Of a stretch of DNA of 64,000 nucleotides, positions 16,409 through 25,979 are shown piece after piece. Every line of letters starts with the position of its first letter. Position 1 is the stretch's first letter. The notes below the pieces were generated by a model. It had not been told where the DNA came from and made no database searches. It worked only from the letters and a program-made list of their open reading frames with translations. A program made the position numbers and the translations under genes. The DNA comes from Actinacidiphila paucisporea (GTDB lineage Bacteria > Actinomycetota > Actinomycetes > Streptomycetales > Streptomycetaceae): contig NZ_FRBI01000001.1 of NCBI RefSeq assembly GCF_900142575.1, forward strand, positions 63,014-127,013. The letters are read 5' to 3'.

Positions 16409-16836
16409 TGACGGCCACCGTGGCATACGACGAGGTCGAGGTCGGCACCGAGCTGCCCGCGCAGAGCTTCCCCGTCACCAGGGCGACCCTGGTCCAGTAC
16501 GCGGGCGCGTCCGGCGACTTCAACCCGATCCACTGGAACGAGAAGTTCGCCCGCTCGGTCGGGCTGCCCGACGTGATCGCGCACGGCATGTTCACCATGG
16601 CGTCCGCGGCCCGGGTGGTGACCGACTGGGTCGGCGACCCGGGGGCGGTCGTCGACTACGGCGTGCGCTTCACCAAGCCGGTCGTCGTGCCGAACGACGA
16701 CGAGGGCGCGCTGATCGAGGTCACCGCGAAGGTGGCCGTCAAGCTGGACGACAACCTGGTCCGCGTCGACCTGGTCGCGATGTCGGCCGGCCAGAAGGTC
16801 CTCGGCATGTCCCGCGCGGTGGTCCGCCTCGCCTGA
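16408..16836 (+). CDS. MaoC family dehydratase, HadB-like subunit
   Basis: A 142-residue catalytic-type MaoC hydratase. YAGASGDFNPIHWNEKFA carries the hydratase-2 motif (D...N..H), with catalytic D and H in GDFNPIHW. VIAHGMFTMA and VRFTKPVVVPND complete the fold. It should act with the overlapping upstream subunit on enoyl- or hydroxyacyl-thioesters. The gene begins inside the stop codon of its partner, which implies coupled, stoichiometric synthesis. Confidence 0.9.
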   Translation: MTATVAYDEVEVGTELPAQSFPVTRATLVQYAGASGDFNPIHWNEKFARSVGLPDVIAHGMFTMASAARVVTDWVGDPGAVVDYGVRFTKPVVVPNDDEGALIEVTAKVAVKLDDNLVRVDLVAMSAGQKVLGMSRAVVRLA

Positions 16837-16858
16837 GCGACGTGCGCCTGCACCGACC

Positions 16859-16893
16859 GTAAGGACCGCCCACCCCTGGTGAGCGGTCCTTAC
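16859..16893. terminator. Hairpin after the MaoC pair
   Basis: An 11-bp perfect stem, GTAAGGACCGC (16859-16869) with GCGGTCCTTAC (16883-16893), lies 22 bp after the stop codon. Confidence 0.75.
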
Positions 16894-16917
16894 CGCATCC
16901 TCTCCCTGCTCGCCCGT

Positions 16918-16946
16918 TTGACAAGGTAGTGATTGGCCACTAACTT
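16918..16946 (+). promoter_or_regulatory. Promoter with TetR operator
   Basis: TTGACA (16918-16923), a 17-bp spacer and TAACTT (16941-16946) form an almost ideal promoter. The operator-like sequence GGTAGTGATTGGCCACTAAC (16925-16944) fills the spacer and enters the -10 element. On the opposite strand it reads GTTAGT-N8-ACTACC, matching the site ahead of the downstream transporter. Start of transcription should fall at or just before ATG 16954, so the mRNA is probably leaderless. Confidence 0.75.
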
Positions 16947-16953
16947 TCTACCC

Positions 16954-17508
16954 ATGGTCAGGATGAGCGCAGAGGAGCGACGCGAGAGCGTCGTACGCGC
17001 GGCGATGAGCGAGTTCGCGCACAGCGGCTACAAGGGGACGTCCACCGAGGCGATCGCCCGCCGCGTGGGCGTCTCGCAGCCGTATCTCTTCCGGCTCTTC
17101 CCGAACAAGCAGGCCATCTTCCTCGCCGCGTCCCGCTACTGCTTCGACGGCACCCGCCGGCTGTTCGCCGACGCGGCCGCCGGCGTGCCGCAGGAGGACA
17201 AGCTCGAGGCGATGGGGACCGCCTACCAGCGGATGATCCATGACGACCCCGAGCGGCTGCTGATGCAGATGCAGACCTACGTCGCGGTGGCCTCCGCCGA
17301 GGCGGCCGGGGATCGCGCCTTCGGCGAGGCGGTGCGGGCGTCCTGGCAGGAACTGTGGGACACCGTCCAGCTCGCCCTCGGCGCGGACGTGGACGAGACC
17401 ACCACCTTCCTCGCCTACGGGATGCTCATCAACACCCTGGTGTCGCTGGGTTTCCCCGCAGGCCACCGGATCTGGGAGGGCTTCTACGAAGCCGTCAGGC
17501 CGGAGTGA
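16954..17508 (+). CDS. TetR family repressor of adjacent MFS transporter
   Basis: A 184-residue TetR protein: SVVRAAMSEFAHSGYKGTSTEAIARRVGVSQPYLFRLFPNK is the DNA-binding domain (about residues 14-53), followed by a ligand domain. ATG 16954 is chosen because the promoter -10 element ends 7 bp upstream, giving a leaderless transcript; earlier in-frame starts overlap the promoter. A matching operator precedes the MFS gene 130 bp downstream, so this is most likely a self-regulated repressor of drug efflux. The effector is unknown. Confidence 0.9.
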   Translation: MVRMSAEERRESVVRAAMSEFAHSGYKGTSTEAIARRVGVSQPYLFRLFPNKQAIFLAASRYCFDGTRRLFADAAAGVPQEDKLEAMGTAYQRMIHDDPERLLMQMQTYVAVASAEAAGDRAFGEAVRASWQELWDTVQLALGADVDETTTFLAYGMLINTLVSLGFPAGHRIWEGFYEAVRPE

Positions 17509-17514
17509 GCGAGT

Positions 17515-17546
17515 GCCGGCCCTTCCCGGTGGCCGGCTGTTTTTTT
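17515..17546 (+). terminator. Rho-independent terminator after TetR gene
   Basis: GCCGGC (17515-17520) pairs with GCCGGC (17532-17537), with an inner CCGG extension, and is followed by TGTTTTTTT. The seven-T tract makes it one of the clearest terminators in the window. Its T run also overlaps the -35 region of the MFS promoter. Confidence 0.8.
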
Positions 17547-17576
17547 GCCCGCAAAAGTTAGTCATCAATAACTAAC
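17545..17576 (+). promoter_or_regulatory. MFS promoter and TetR operator
   Basis: The operator GTTAGTCATCAATAACTAAC (17557-17576) has 6-bp perfect arms. It shares GTTAGT-N3-CAAT-N-ACTAMC with the site in the TetR promoter. A candidate promoter TTGCCC (17545-17550), N18, TAACTA (17569-17574) places the operator over the -10 element. Confidence 0.72.
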
Positions 17577-17639
17577 CAGAGTTGACGGAAGCAACCCGGC
17601 AGGGGAGCGACCCGACAGGGGAGTAAGGGGAGCACGGCA

Positions 17640-19079
17640 ATGGACCAGCACACCGAGACCCGCAGGCCAGCCACCGCGGCCTGGGCACTTGTGATCACCA
17701 GCGTCGCCGGATTCATGGCGGCCCTGGACAACCTCGTCGTCACCACCGCACTGCCGTCCATCCGCAAGGACCTGGGCGGCGCGCTGTCCGACCTCGAATG
17801 GACGGTGAACGCCTACACGCTCACCTTCGCCGTGCTGCTGATGTTCGGCGCGTCCCTCGGCGACCGCTTCGGCCGCCGCAAGCTCTTCACGATCGGCCTG
17901 TCGATCTTCACCGGGGCGTCCGCCGCCGCGGCCCTCGCGCCCGGCATCAACGAACTCATCGCCTTCCGCGCCGTCCAGGGCGTCGGCGCGGCCATCATGA
18001 TGCCGCTCACCCTCACCCTGCTCAGCGCGGCCGTCCCCGCCGAGCGCCGCGGTGCCGCCTTCGGCATCTGGGGCGCCGTCAACGGCCTCGCCGTCGCCTC
18101 CGGCCCGCTCATCGGCGGCAGCCTGACCGAACACATCTCCTGGCAGTGGATCTTCTGGCTGAACGTCCCGGTCGGCCTGCTGCTGATCCCGCTCGCCCGG
18201 CTCCGCTTCGCCGAGTCCACCGCACCTGGCGCGCGCCTCGACGGCCGCGGCACCGCACTGATCAGCCTCGGCCTCTTCGGGATCGTCTTCGCCCTGGTCA
18301 ACGCCACCTCCCACGGCTGGACCAGCACCCGTGTCCTCGCCGGGCTGATCGGCGGCGCCGTGCTCGTCCTGGCGTTCGTCCGGCACGGCATGACGGCCCG
18401 CAACCCGATCCTGCCCATGCGGCTCTTCCGCGGACGGCACTTCACCGCGATCAACGTCTCCAGCGCGCTGATGTTCGCCGGGATGTTCGGGTCGATCTTC
18501 CTGCTCAGCCAGTTCCTGCAGACCGTGCTCGGCTACACCCCGACCCAGGCCGGGCTGCGCATGCTGCCCTGGACCGGTATGCCGATGCTCGTCGCGCCCA
18601 TCGCCGGCTTCCTCTCCGACCGCATCGGCGGCCGCCCCGTCGTCGCCGCCGGGCTCGCACTCCAGGCCATCGGGCTCGGGTGGTTCGCGCTCATCCTCTC
18701 GCCCGACGTGTCCTACGTCGCCCAGCTGCCCGCGCTCGTCCTCTCCGGGGCCGGGATGGCGCTCTTCATCGCGCCGGCGACCAGCCTGGTCATGTCCAGC
18801 GTCGCGCCGGCCGAGCAGGGGATCGCCTCCGGGGCCAACAACGCGCTGCGTGAAGTCGGAGGAGCGCTCGGGATCGCCGTCCTCGGCTCGATCTTCGCGG
18901 CGCAGGGCGGCTACGGGTCCGGTGCGCAGTACGTCGCCGGGCTGACCCCGGCGCTGTGGGTGGGGGCGGCGGTCCTCGCGGCGGCGCTCGTCGTCGCCCT
19001 CCTGCTCCCGAGCAAGCCTTCGGGGCGCCCCGGGGCCCCGTCCACCTCCGACGCCCCGTTCCTCCAGCCGGTGGCCTGA
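17640..19079 (+). CDS. MFS drug efflux transporter, DHA2 (14-TM) family
   Basis: A 479-residue EmrB/QacA-type proton-coupled exporter in the cytoplasmic membrane. Family motifs are FMAALDNLVVTTALPSI in TM1, DRFGRRKLF (motif A) after TM2, and the GPLIGGSLTEHISWQWIFWLNVP block (motif C region and after) in TM5. About 14 membrane segments are visible. ATG 17640 follows a GGGGAG-type ribosome site. The upstream operator shared with the TetR gene implies induction by an exported compound, plausibly an antibiotic or biosynthetic product. Confidence 0.93.
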   Translation: MDQHTETRRPATAAWALVITSVAGFMAALDNLVVTTALPSIRKDLGGALSDLEWTVNAYTLTFAVLLMFGASLGDRFGRRKLFTIGLSIFTGASAAAALAPGINELIAFRAVQGVGAAIMMPLTLTLLSAAVPAERRGAAFGIWGAVNGLAVASGPLIGGSLTEHISWQWIFWLNVPVGLLLIPLARLRFAESTAPGARLDGRGTALISLGLFGIVFALVNATSHGWTSTRVLAGLIGGAVLVLAFVRHGMTARNPILPMRLFRGRHFTAINVSSALMFAGMFGSIFLLSQFLQTVLGYTPTQAGLRMLPWTGMPMLVAPIAGFLSDRIGGRPVVAAGLALQAIGLGWFALILSPDVSYVAQLPALVLSGAGMALFIAPATSLVMSSVAPAEQGIASGANNALREVGGALGIAVLGSIFAAQGGYGSGAQYVAGLTPALWVGAAVLAAALVVALLLPSKPSGRPGAPSTSDAPFLQPVA

Positions 19080-19093
19080 CCCCTGCCCTTACC

Positions 19094-19135
19094 GGGGCGG
19101 GTGGCCCGGGGGACTTCCCCCGGGCCACCCGCCCC
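19094..19135. terminator. Strong hairpin terminator after MFS gene
   Basis: A perfect 19-bp stem (19094-19112 with 19117-19135) and 4-nt ACTT loop, followed by TTTCC, 14 bp after the stop codon. Confidence 0.85.
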
Positions 19136-19396
19136 TTTCCCGCGCCCACCCGCGCCACCCACCCCGCGCCTGACGGCGCGGGGTGTTTCCCACCTGCAGC
19201 CACCCGTGCAGGTGAGTCCTCGAGTGCACGTCTTCCCGTGCCCCCAAAGAACCCCGGCGGCCGCGCGCCCGCGATCGAGCAGCGCCGGGGGCCGGGGGTC
19301 ACAGGTCACAGGTCGCGGGGAGTCGGGCCACGGGCCGCAGGTCGCGGGCGTACGGGGTCGGGTCGCGGTTGAACGGGGTCGGGTCCCGGGCGGAAG

Positions 19397-19438
19397 GATC
19401 ACAGGTCACGGATCACAGGTCACGGATCACAGGTCACG
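19397..19438. repeat. 14-bp tandem repeat, three copies
   Basis: GATCACAGGTCACG is repeated perfectly three times (19397-19410, 19411-19424, 19425-19438). It is flanked by degenerate GGTCACAGGTCACAGGTCG and GGTCGCGGGTCGCGGGTC, so the array probably grew by slippage. Confidence 0.9.
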
Positions 19439-19491
19439 GGTCGCGGGTCGCGGGTCGGGTTCCGGGTCGGACGGAGGGGGTCGGGGGTGGA

Positions 19492-19598
19492 GGTGGAGGG
19501 GGGCGAAATTGTTCGTATATTTGTGGCGCTCGAAAGGGGCCACCGTCGACGCAGGAGGGTGCCGCGCCGTAAATATGCTAATTTCGCCCCCCTCCACC
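19492..19598. repeat. 107-bp inverted-repeat element, possible MITE
   Basis: The 19-bp arms at 19492-19510 and 19580-19598 are perfect inverted copies (GGTGGAGG...GCGAAATT). A further TATTT/AAATA pair lies just inside. The 69 bp between have no coding frame. No clear target-site duplication flanks it, so a regulatory hairpin upstream of murB is equally possible. Confidence 0.6.
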
Positions 19599-19634
19599 GG
19601 AACCCCCGGCCCCCGGCCCAAATAAGCTGACCCC

Positions 19635-20675
19635 GTGCACCCTCTCGCCCCGTACACCACCCTCCGCCTCGGCGGCCCCGCCACCCGCCTGCTCACCGCC
19701 CGCACGGACGCCGACCTCGTCGCCGCCGTCCGCGACGCCGACTCCCGCGGCGAGCCCGTCCTCCTCATCGGCGGCGGCAGCAACCTCCTCATCGCCGACG
19801 AGGGCTTCGACGGCACCGCCGTCCGCATCGCCACCCAGGGCACCACCCTCCGCGGCACGACCCTCGAACTCGCCGCCGGCGAGCCCTGGAGCGACGCCGT
19901 GGCCGCGACCGTGCGCGCGGGCCTGGCCGGCATCGAGTGCCTGGCCGGCATCCCCGGCTCGGCCGGCGCGACCCCGATCCAGAACGTCGGCGCCTACGGC
20001 CAGGAAGTCTCCAGCACCATCACCGACGTCCTCGCCTACGACCGCAGGACCGCCGAGACGGTCACCCTCCCCGCCGCCGAGTGCGCCTTCTCCTACCGCA
20101 GCAGCCGCTTCAAGGAGGACCCGGCCCGCTACGTCGTGCTGCGCGTGCGGTTCGCGCTGGAGGACGCCGGCGGCCTGTCCGCGCCGCTGAAGTACGCGGA
20201 GACCGCCCGTGCCCTCGGCGTCGAGCCCGGCGAGCGGGTGCCGCTGGACAAGGCCAGCGCGACGGTGCTCGGGCTGCGCGCGAGCAAGGGCATGGTGCTG
20301 GACGAGGCCGACCACGACACCTGGTCGGCCGGCTCCTTCTTCACCAACCCGGTGCTGACCGCCGCCGAATTCGCCGCGTTCCTGGACCGCGTCCACGACC
20401 GCCTGGGTCCGGACACGGCGCCGCCGGCCTATCCGGCGGAGGGCGAGCGTACGAAGACGTCCGCGGCCTGGCTGATCGACAAGGCGGGATTCACCAAGGG
20501 CTACGGCACGGGCCCGGCCCGTATCTCCGGCAAGCACACGCTCGCGCTGACGAACCGCGGCGCCGCCACCACCGACGACCTGCTCACCCTGGCCCGCGAG
20601 GTACGCGACGGCGTCCACGCGGCTTTCGGCGTGACGCTGGTGAACGAGCCGGTGATGGTCGGCGTGCGCCTCTGA
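19635..20675 (+). CDS. murB: UDP-N-acetylenolpyruvoylglucosamine reductase
   Basis: A 346-residue cytoplasmic flavoenzyme that reduces the enolpyruvyl group to make UDP-MurNAc for peptidoglycan. The FAD domain begins with YTTLRLGGPA and VLLIGGGSNLLIADEGF. GIECLAGIPGSAGATPIQNVGAYGQE is the signature of MurB, and the catalytic serine lies in WSAGSFFTNPV. AAWLIDKAGFTKGYG and HTLALTNRGAATT complete the type I domain 3. GTG 19635 is used. It is single in this window and essential by family knowledge. Confidence 0.97.
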   Translation: MHPLAPYTTLRLGGPATRLLTARTDADLVAAVRDADSRGEPVLLIGGGSNLLIADEGFDGTAVRIATQGTTLRGTTLELAAGEPWSDAVAATVRAGLAGIECLAGIPGSAGATPIQNVGAYGQEVSSTITDVLAYDRRTAETVTLPAAECAFSYRSSRFKEDPARYVVLRVRFALEDAGGLSAPLKYAETARALGVEPGERVPLDKASATVLGLRASKGMVLDEADHDTWSAGSFFTNPVLTAAEFAAFLDRVHDRLGPDTAPPAYPAEGERTKTSAAWLIDKAGFTKGYGTGPARISGKHTLALTNRGAATTDDLLTLAREVRDGVHAAFGVTLVNEPVMVGVRL

Positions 20676-20684
20676 CCCGGGACC

Positions 20685-22502
20685 GTGCCCACTCTCGACG
20701 CGCTGATCGGCTCGGCGCCCGCCCGGCTCCGCCGCACCGGCCAGGTGCCGGGCGAGGGCGACCGGCAGGTCGTGGGGGTGTGGCCGGCCGACCCGGCGAA
20801 CACCCCGGCCCGCGAGCGCGGCTGGCGCGACGTGCTGGCCGTGCTGGAGCCGGAGCAGGAGCAGGCCCCTGACGTCGGCGCGCTGGCGCAGGCGGGCGCG
20901 GCGGCGCTGGCCGTCGGCGAGCCGGCCCCGCCCGGGATACTGGCGGCCGCCGCCCGGCACCGGCTGCCGGTGCTGCTGGCCGACAAGGACATGTGCACGG
21001 TGCCGCGGCTCGCGCAGCTGCTCGCCGACCGGGAGGCGGCGGCCGGCCGCCGCGCCCAGGAGCTGCTGGAGAGTGCCAAGCAGCTCTCGACGGCGCCCGG
21101 CAGCGCGGCCGGAGTGCTGCGCTGGCTGGCGCGGATGACCGGCGGCCAGGCCGTCCTGCTCGCCCCGCACCGCCCCGCGCCCCCGCTCAGCGGCGGCCTG
21201 CGGCTGCCGGCCGACCGGATCGCGGCGCTGACCGACGGCACGACGCAGGCCGCAGCGGCGGACGTGGGGGCGTGGACGGTACGGCTGTACGCCCTCGGCC
21301 CGGCGGCGCCGCACCACGTGCTGGCGGTGGCGCGGGCCCGGGAGGCCGGCTGGCCGCAGCCGGCCACGGAGGCGGTGACGATGGCGGAGGTGCTGCTGTC
21401 GTCGTGGCTGCGGCTGCGGGCCGCGGTGGACGGCGAGCGGGCGCCGATACGTTCCTCGGTGCTGCAGATGCTGATGGCGGGCCAGGTGCTGGCGGCCAGG
21501 CGGGCGGCGCACCCGCTGGGGATGAGCCCGGCGGTGCTCGGCGCGGACGGGGAGGTGCGCGTCTACGTGGTCGGCGGCCGGGCCGCCCACCGGGACACGC
21601 TGGTGTCGGCCTGCCATTACCACCTGGGCGACGAGGGGCTCGTCGTCGGATGCCCGGTCGACGAGGACCAGGTGATCATCGTCGCGACGCCCGACGCGCC
21701 CACGGAGGCGCTGCTGCGCGACCTGGTCACCCGCCGGGAGGGCTTCCGGCTCGGGGCGAGCCGCCCGGTGCCGCTGGAGGGCGTCGCGGAGGCGCACGGC
21801 GAGGCGACACGGGCGCTGGCCGCGGCCGGCACCCACGCGGACCGCTTCGCGGTCTTCACGCCGGACGTCGAACTCGTACGCATCCTGCCGCCCGCGGCGG
21901 CGGCCCGGTGGGCGGCGGCGCTGCTGGCCCCGCTGGACACCTGGCCGCACGCCCGCCGGGCGGAGTGGCTGGACGGGATGCGGATGTGGCTGGCGTACGG
22001 CCCGATCGGCGCGGCCCGCCTGGCCGGTTACCACCGCAACACGGCGCGGCAGCGGGCGGAGGCGGTGGGGCGGCTGCTCGGCCTCGACCTCGCCCGGCTC
22101 GCCGACCGGATACGGCTCGACCTGGCCCTGCGGATAGCCGCGCTGGACGGACCCGCCCCCGGACCTGCGCAAGGACCCGTCCCCGATCTCGGCGAGCTGC
22201 TGGCGGGAGACGGCCCGCGGCGCTGGGCCGAGGAGTATCTCGGCCGGCTGGACGGGGATCTGCTGCCGACGGTGCTGACGTGGATCGAATCCGGCCAGCA
22301 CACGCCGAGCGCGGCGGCCCGTCTCGGGGTGCACCCGAAGACGGTGGCGGCCCGGGTGCGCCGGGCGGAGGCGCAGGTGCGCCAGCCGCTGGTCCCGCAC
22401 CCCGAGGCGCGGGGCGCGACCCCGGAGTCGGCGAACGGGGTGAGCGGGGTGCACGATCTCGCCCTGGCCGCGCACATCACCCGGGCGCTCAGCCTAGGGT
22501 GA
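20685..22502 (+). CDS. PucR-type helix-turn-helix regulator
   Basis: A 605-residue protein that ends in the PucR C-terminal HTH domain: LLPTVLTWIESGQHTPSAAARLGVHPKTVAARVRRAE (about residues 525-561). A second HTH-like block, GAARLAGYHRNTARQRAEAVGRLLG, lies near 440. The N-terminal part resembles the purine-catabolism (PucR) sensing region. Target genes are not evident, though adenosine deaminase lies 250 bp downstream on the other strand. GTG 20685 begins 9 bp after murB, so the two may be co-transcribed. Confidence 0.8.
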   Translation: MPTLDALIGSAPARLRRTGQVPGEGDRQVVGVWPADPANTPARERGWRDVLAVLEPEQEQAPDVGALAQAGAAALAVGEPAPPGILAAAARHRLPVLLADKDMCTVPRLAQLLADREAAAGRRAQELLESAKQLSTAPGSAAGVLRWLARMTGGQAVLLAPHRPAPPLSGGLRLPADRIAALTDGTTQAAAADVGAWTVRLYALGPAAPHHVLAVARAREAGWPQPATEAVTMAEVLLSSWLRLRAAVDGERAPIRSSVLQMLMAGQVLAARRAAHPLGMSPAVLGADGEVRVYVVGGRAAHRDTLVSACHYHLGDEGLVVGCPVDEDQVIIVATPDAPTEALLRDLVTRREGFRLGASRPVPLEGVAEAHGEATRALAAAGTHADRFAVFTPDVELVRILPPAAAARWAAALLAPLDTWPHARRAEWLDGMRMWLAYGPIGAARLAGYHRNTARQRAEAVGRLLGLDLARLADRIRLDLALRIAALDGPAPGPAQGPVPDLGELLAGDGPRRWAEEYLGRLDGDLLPTVLTWIESGQHTPSAAARLGVHPKTVAARVRRAEAQVRQPLVPHPEARGATPESANGVSGVHDLALAAHITRALSLG

Positions 22503-22664
22503 GGGCCGGCGCGAAGCGTCACGGCCCGTGCCCCACCGCACACCAGGTGTACCGGATGTGCGCCGGATGGCCACCCGATGTGCATCGGGAGCGCCCCCGA
22601 GGCCGCGGCTGTGCATCCGGGCAGATGCGCGGGAGGCCGTCGGCGTGGTTCCTTGCTTGGCGGG

Positions 22665-22700
22665 GGTCTCGCCCGGACCGTCACGGGGGCGGGCGAGACC
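22665..22700. terminator. Bidirectional hairpin between PucR-like gene and add
   Basis: GGTCTCGCCCG (22665-22675) pairs perfectly with CGGGCGAGACC (22690-22700). The two flanking genes converge on it. The rest of the 252-bp gap shows no feature. Confidence 0.7.
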
Positions 22701-22754
22701 AGGGGGGCCGAGCCGGGACACCGGTGGCTCGGGGGAGTCAGGGACGGCGGCGCG

Positions 22755-23804
22755 TCAGCGCGCCCAGGCGTCGATCCCGCCCAGCATCCGCTCGCGCACC
22801 TCGTCCGGCGCCCGGGAGGCGCGTACCGACTGGCGGGCCAGTTCCGCCAGCTCCTGGTCGGTGAAGCCGTGGACGTCACGGGCGAGTTCGTACTGCGCGG
22901 CCAGCCGGGAGCCGAAGAGCAGCGGGTCGTCGGCGCCGAGCGCCATCGGGACGCCGGCGTCGTAGAGCAGCCGCAGCGGTACGTCCTGGGGCTTGTCGTA
23001 GACGCCGAGGGCGACGTTGGACGCCGGGCAGACCTCGCAGGTGACGCCGGACTCGGCGAGCCGGCGGACCAGTCGCGGGTCCTCGGCGGCGCGCACGCCG
23101 TGGCCGATGCGCTGCGCGCCCAGGTCGTCCAGGCAGTCGCGGACGCTGGCGGGCCCGGCGAGTTCCCCGCCGTGCGGGGCGGCGAGCAGGCCGCCGTCCC
23201 GGGCGATGGCGAAGGCGCGGTCGAAATCGCGGGCCAGGCCCCGGCGTTCGTCGTTGGACAGGCCGAAGCCGACGACGCCCTGGTCGGCGTAGCGGACCGC
23301 GAGCCTGGCCAGCGTGCGGGCGTCCAGCGGGTGCTTCATGCGGTTCGCGGCGACCACGACGGCCATGCCGACGCCGGTGTCGCGGGAGGCGGTGCGGACC
23401 GCGTCGAGGATGATCTCCATGGTGGGGATGAGCCCGCCGAGCCGGGGGGCGTAGGAGGTCGGGTCGACCTGGATCTCCAGCCAGCCGGAGCCGTCGGCGG
23501 CGTCCTCCTGCGCGGCCTCGCGCACCAGCCGGTGGATGTCCTCCGGGGTGCGCAGGCAGGAGCGGGCGGCGTCGTAGAGCCGCTGGAAGCGGAACCAGCC
23601 GCGCTCGTCGGTGGCCCGCAGCTTCGGCGGCTCGCCCGAGGTGAGCGCCTCCGGCAGGTGCACGCCGTGCTTGTCGGCCAGCTCAAGGAGGGTGGCCGGG
23701 CGCATGGAGCCGGTGAAGTGCAGATGGAGATGTGCCTTGGGGAGGTGCCGGATGTCCCGGCCGCCAGGGCCCGGGTCCGACCCCGTACGTACGTCGCTTG
23801 CCAT
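22755..23804 (-). CDS. add: Adenosine deaminase
   Basis: A 349-residue zinc hydrolase converting adenosine to inosine. PKAHLHLHFTGSMRPATL carries the first zinc histidines (HLHLH), HGGELAGPASVRDCLDDL the catalytic glutamate, RIGHGV the next histidine, and LGADDPLLFGS the final aspartate pair. Length and order fit the bacterial enzyme. ATG 23804 follows AGGA and a CTATAGC -10-like element in the gap after aspC. It is transcribed in the same direction as aspC, 100 bp downstream. Confidence 0.95.
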   Translation of the reverse strand: MASDVRTGSDPGPGGRDIRHLPKAHLHLHFTGSMRPATLLELADKHGVHLPEALTSGEPPKLRATDERGWFRFQRLYDAARSCLRTPEDIHRLVREAAQEDAADGSGWLEIQVDPTSYAPRLGGLIPTMEIILDAVRTASRDTGVGMAVVVAANRMKHPLDARTLARLAVRYADQGVVGFGLSNDERRGLARDFDRAFAIARDGGLLAAPHGGELAGPASVRDCLDDLGAQRIGHGVRAAEDPRLVRRLAESGVTCEVCPASNVALGVYDKPQDVPLRLLYDAGVPMALGADDPLLFGSRLAAQYELARDVHGFTDQELAELARQSVRASRAPDEVRERMLGGIDAWAR

Positions 23805-23826
23805 TCCAAGATCCTGCTATAGGTCG

Positions 23827-23861
23827 GCCCCCGCTCGGAACCAGTTTCTCCGAACGGGGGC
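23827..23861 (-). terminator. Terminator between aspC and add
   Basis: A 13-bp stem with one mismatch (23827-23839 with 23849-23861, GCCCCCG core) lies 43 bp after the aspC stop. Confidence 0.7.
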
Positions 23862-23904
23862 TTGCCCGTACAGGCAGCCGACGGCCGGGCGGCCGGCGGC
23901 CGGG

Positions 23905-25143
<1,239 letters not shown>

Positions 25144-25288
25144 GACTGCATGCTCCCAGACCCCGGGACCGCACGGCACCGGGGTTTGACAGCGCACCGG
25201 CGTCCGGTCGCCCGCCGGGGCCCGACCCCGATTCCGGGTGGCCCGCGGCTGATCTTCGCGGGGACTGAGGCAACTCCCGTGCAAGGCG

Positions 25289-25318
25289 TTCGACGGAAGG
25301 CCTCAGAACACGTACACT
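25289..25318 (+). promoter_or_regulatory. Promoter of tRNA-Trp (and secE)
   Basis: TTCGAC (25289-25294), N18, TACACT (25313-25318). It lies 58 bp upstream of the tRNA. Confidence 0.5.
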
Positions 25319-25376
25319 CAACCGTCGATGGCCCTCCCGGCGATGTCGCCTGCGGTACGTTGGGAGTGTCTGTCGA

Positions 25377-25449
25377 AGGGTCGTAGCTCAATTGGTAGAG
25401 CACTGGTCTCCAAAACCAGCGGTTGGGGGTTCAAGTCCCTCCGGCCCTG
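25377..25449 (+). tRNA. tRNA-Trp(CCA)
   Basis: A 73-nt cloverleaf: acceptor AGGGTCG/CGGCCCT (one U-G pair), D arm GCTC...GAGC, anticodon stem CTGGT/ACCAG with CCA at 25410-25412, and T arm GGGGG-TTCAAGT-CCCTC. tRNA-Trp ahead of secE-nusG is the standard actinobacterial order. Confidence 0.97.
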
Positions 25450-25547
25450 CTCCACACGTCCGACCTGGACGTGGGCAGGCAGATAAGCACTCGCCGTACC
25501 GCGCGACGGGCGCGGCACGGCCACGACCCGGAGTCAGGTGAGGACGA

Positions 25548-25841
25548 GTGACTGAGATCACGGACTCCATCGAGGTCCCTGAGCCTGACGCGACTCAGGA
25601 CGACAAGGACTCCGACCGGAAGCCCCGCCGCGGTGGTAAGCGCGGCAAGAAGGGCCCGCTCGGTCGCCTCGCGCTTTTCTACCGCCAGATCATTGCGGAG
25701 CTCCGCAAGGTCGTCTGGCCCACCCGCAACGACCTCACCACGTACACCACTGTGGTGATTGTCTTCGTTGTGGTCGTCATCGGGTTCGTGGCCGTGGTTG
25801 ACTGGGGCTTCGGGAAGCTTATTTCCGCCGTTTTCGGCTGA
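25548..25841 (+). CDS. secE: Protein translocase subunit SecE
   Basis: The 97-residue SecE stabilises SecY in the Sec channel. A long, Asp/Lys-rich N-terminal extension (residues 1-38) precedes the conserved amphipathic helix RQIIAELRKVVWPTRNDLTTYT and one membrane segment (VVIVFVVVVIGFVAVVDWGF). This single-TM form is typical of Gram-positive bacteria. GTG 25548 follows AGGTGAGGA. nusG follows at 138 bp, a wider gap than usual. Confidence 0.96.
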   Translation: MTEITDSIEVPEPDATQDDKDSDRKPRRGGKRGKKGPLGRLALFYRQIIAELRKVVWPTRNDLTTYTTVVIVFVVVVIGFVAVVDWGFGKLISAVFG

Positions 25842-25979
25842 GCCGTCCGCCGGCCGGTCCGTCTTCGGCTGGGTCCCCGGGCCGCTGGTCCCTGGGTCCC
25901 GCCAGTCCGCGCGGAGGGCGCAGGCCGCTGGCCGCCCCGCCCGCAGTGCCACCTTTGAAGTCAGGAAGAAGCAGTCACC

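Larger units (their letters stand above)
19136..19634. other. Repeat-rich gene-free stretch upstream of murB
   Basis: About 500 bp with no supported gene. It holds low-complexity GGGTCGCGGGTC sequence (19290-19480), a 14-bp tandem repeat and a 107-bp inverted-repeat element. AT-rich patches (GTTCGTATATTTG, GTAAATATGCTAATTTC) stand out in this genome and may contain the murB promoter. Confidence 0.65.

Noticed and set aside
19101-19625. Plus-strand frames over the GGGTCG repeats
   Set aside because: Translations of simple repeats with no family features.
19578-22475. 965-residue minus-strand frame over murB and the PucR-like gene
   Set aside because: Low-complexity G/R/A-rich shadow of two clear plus-strand genes.
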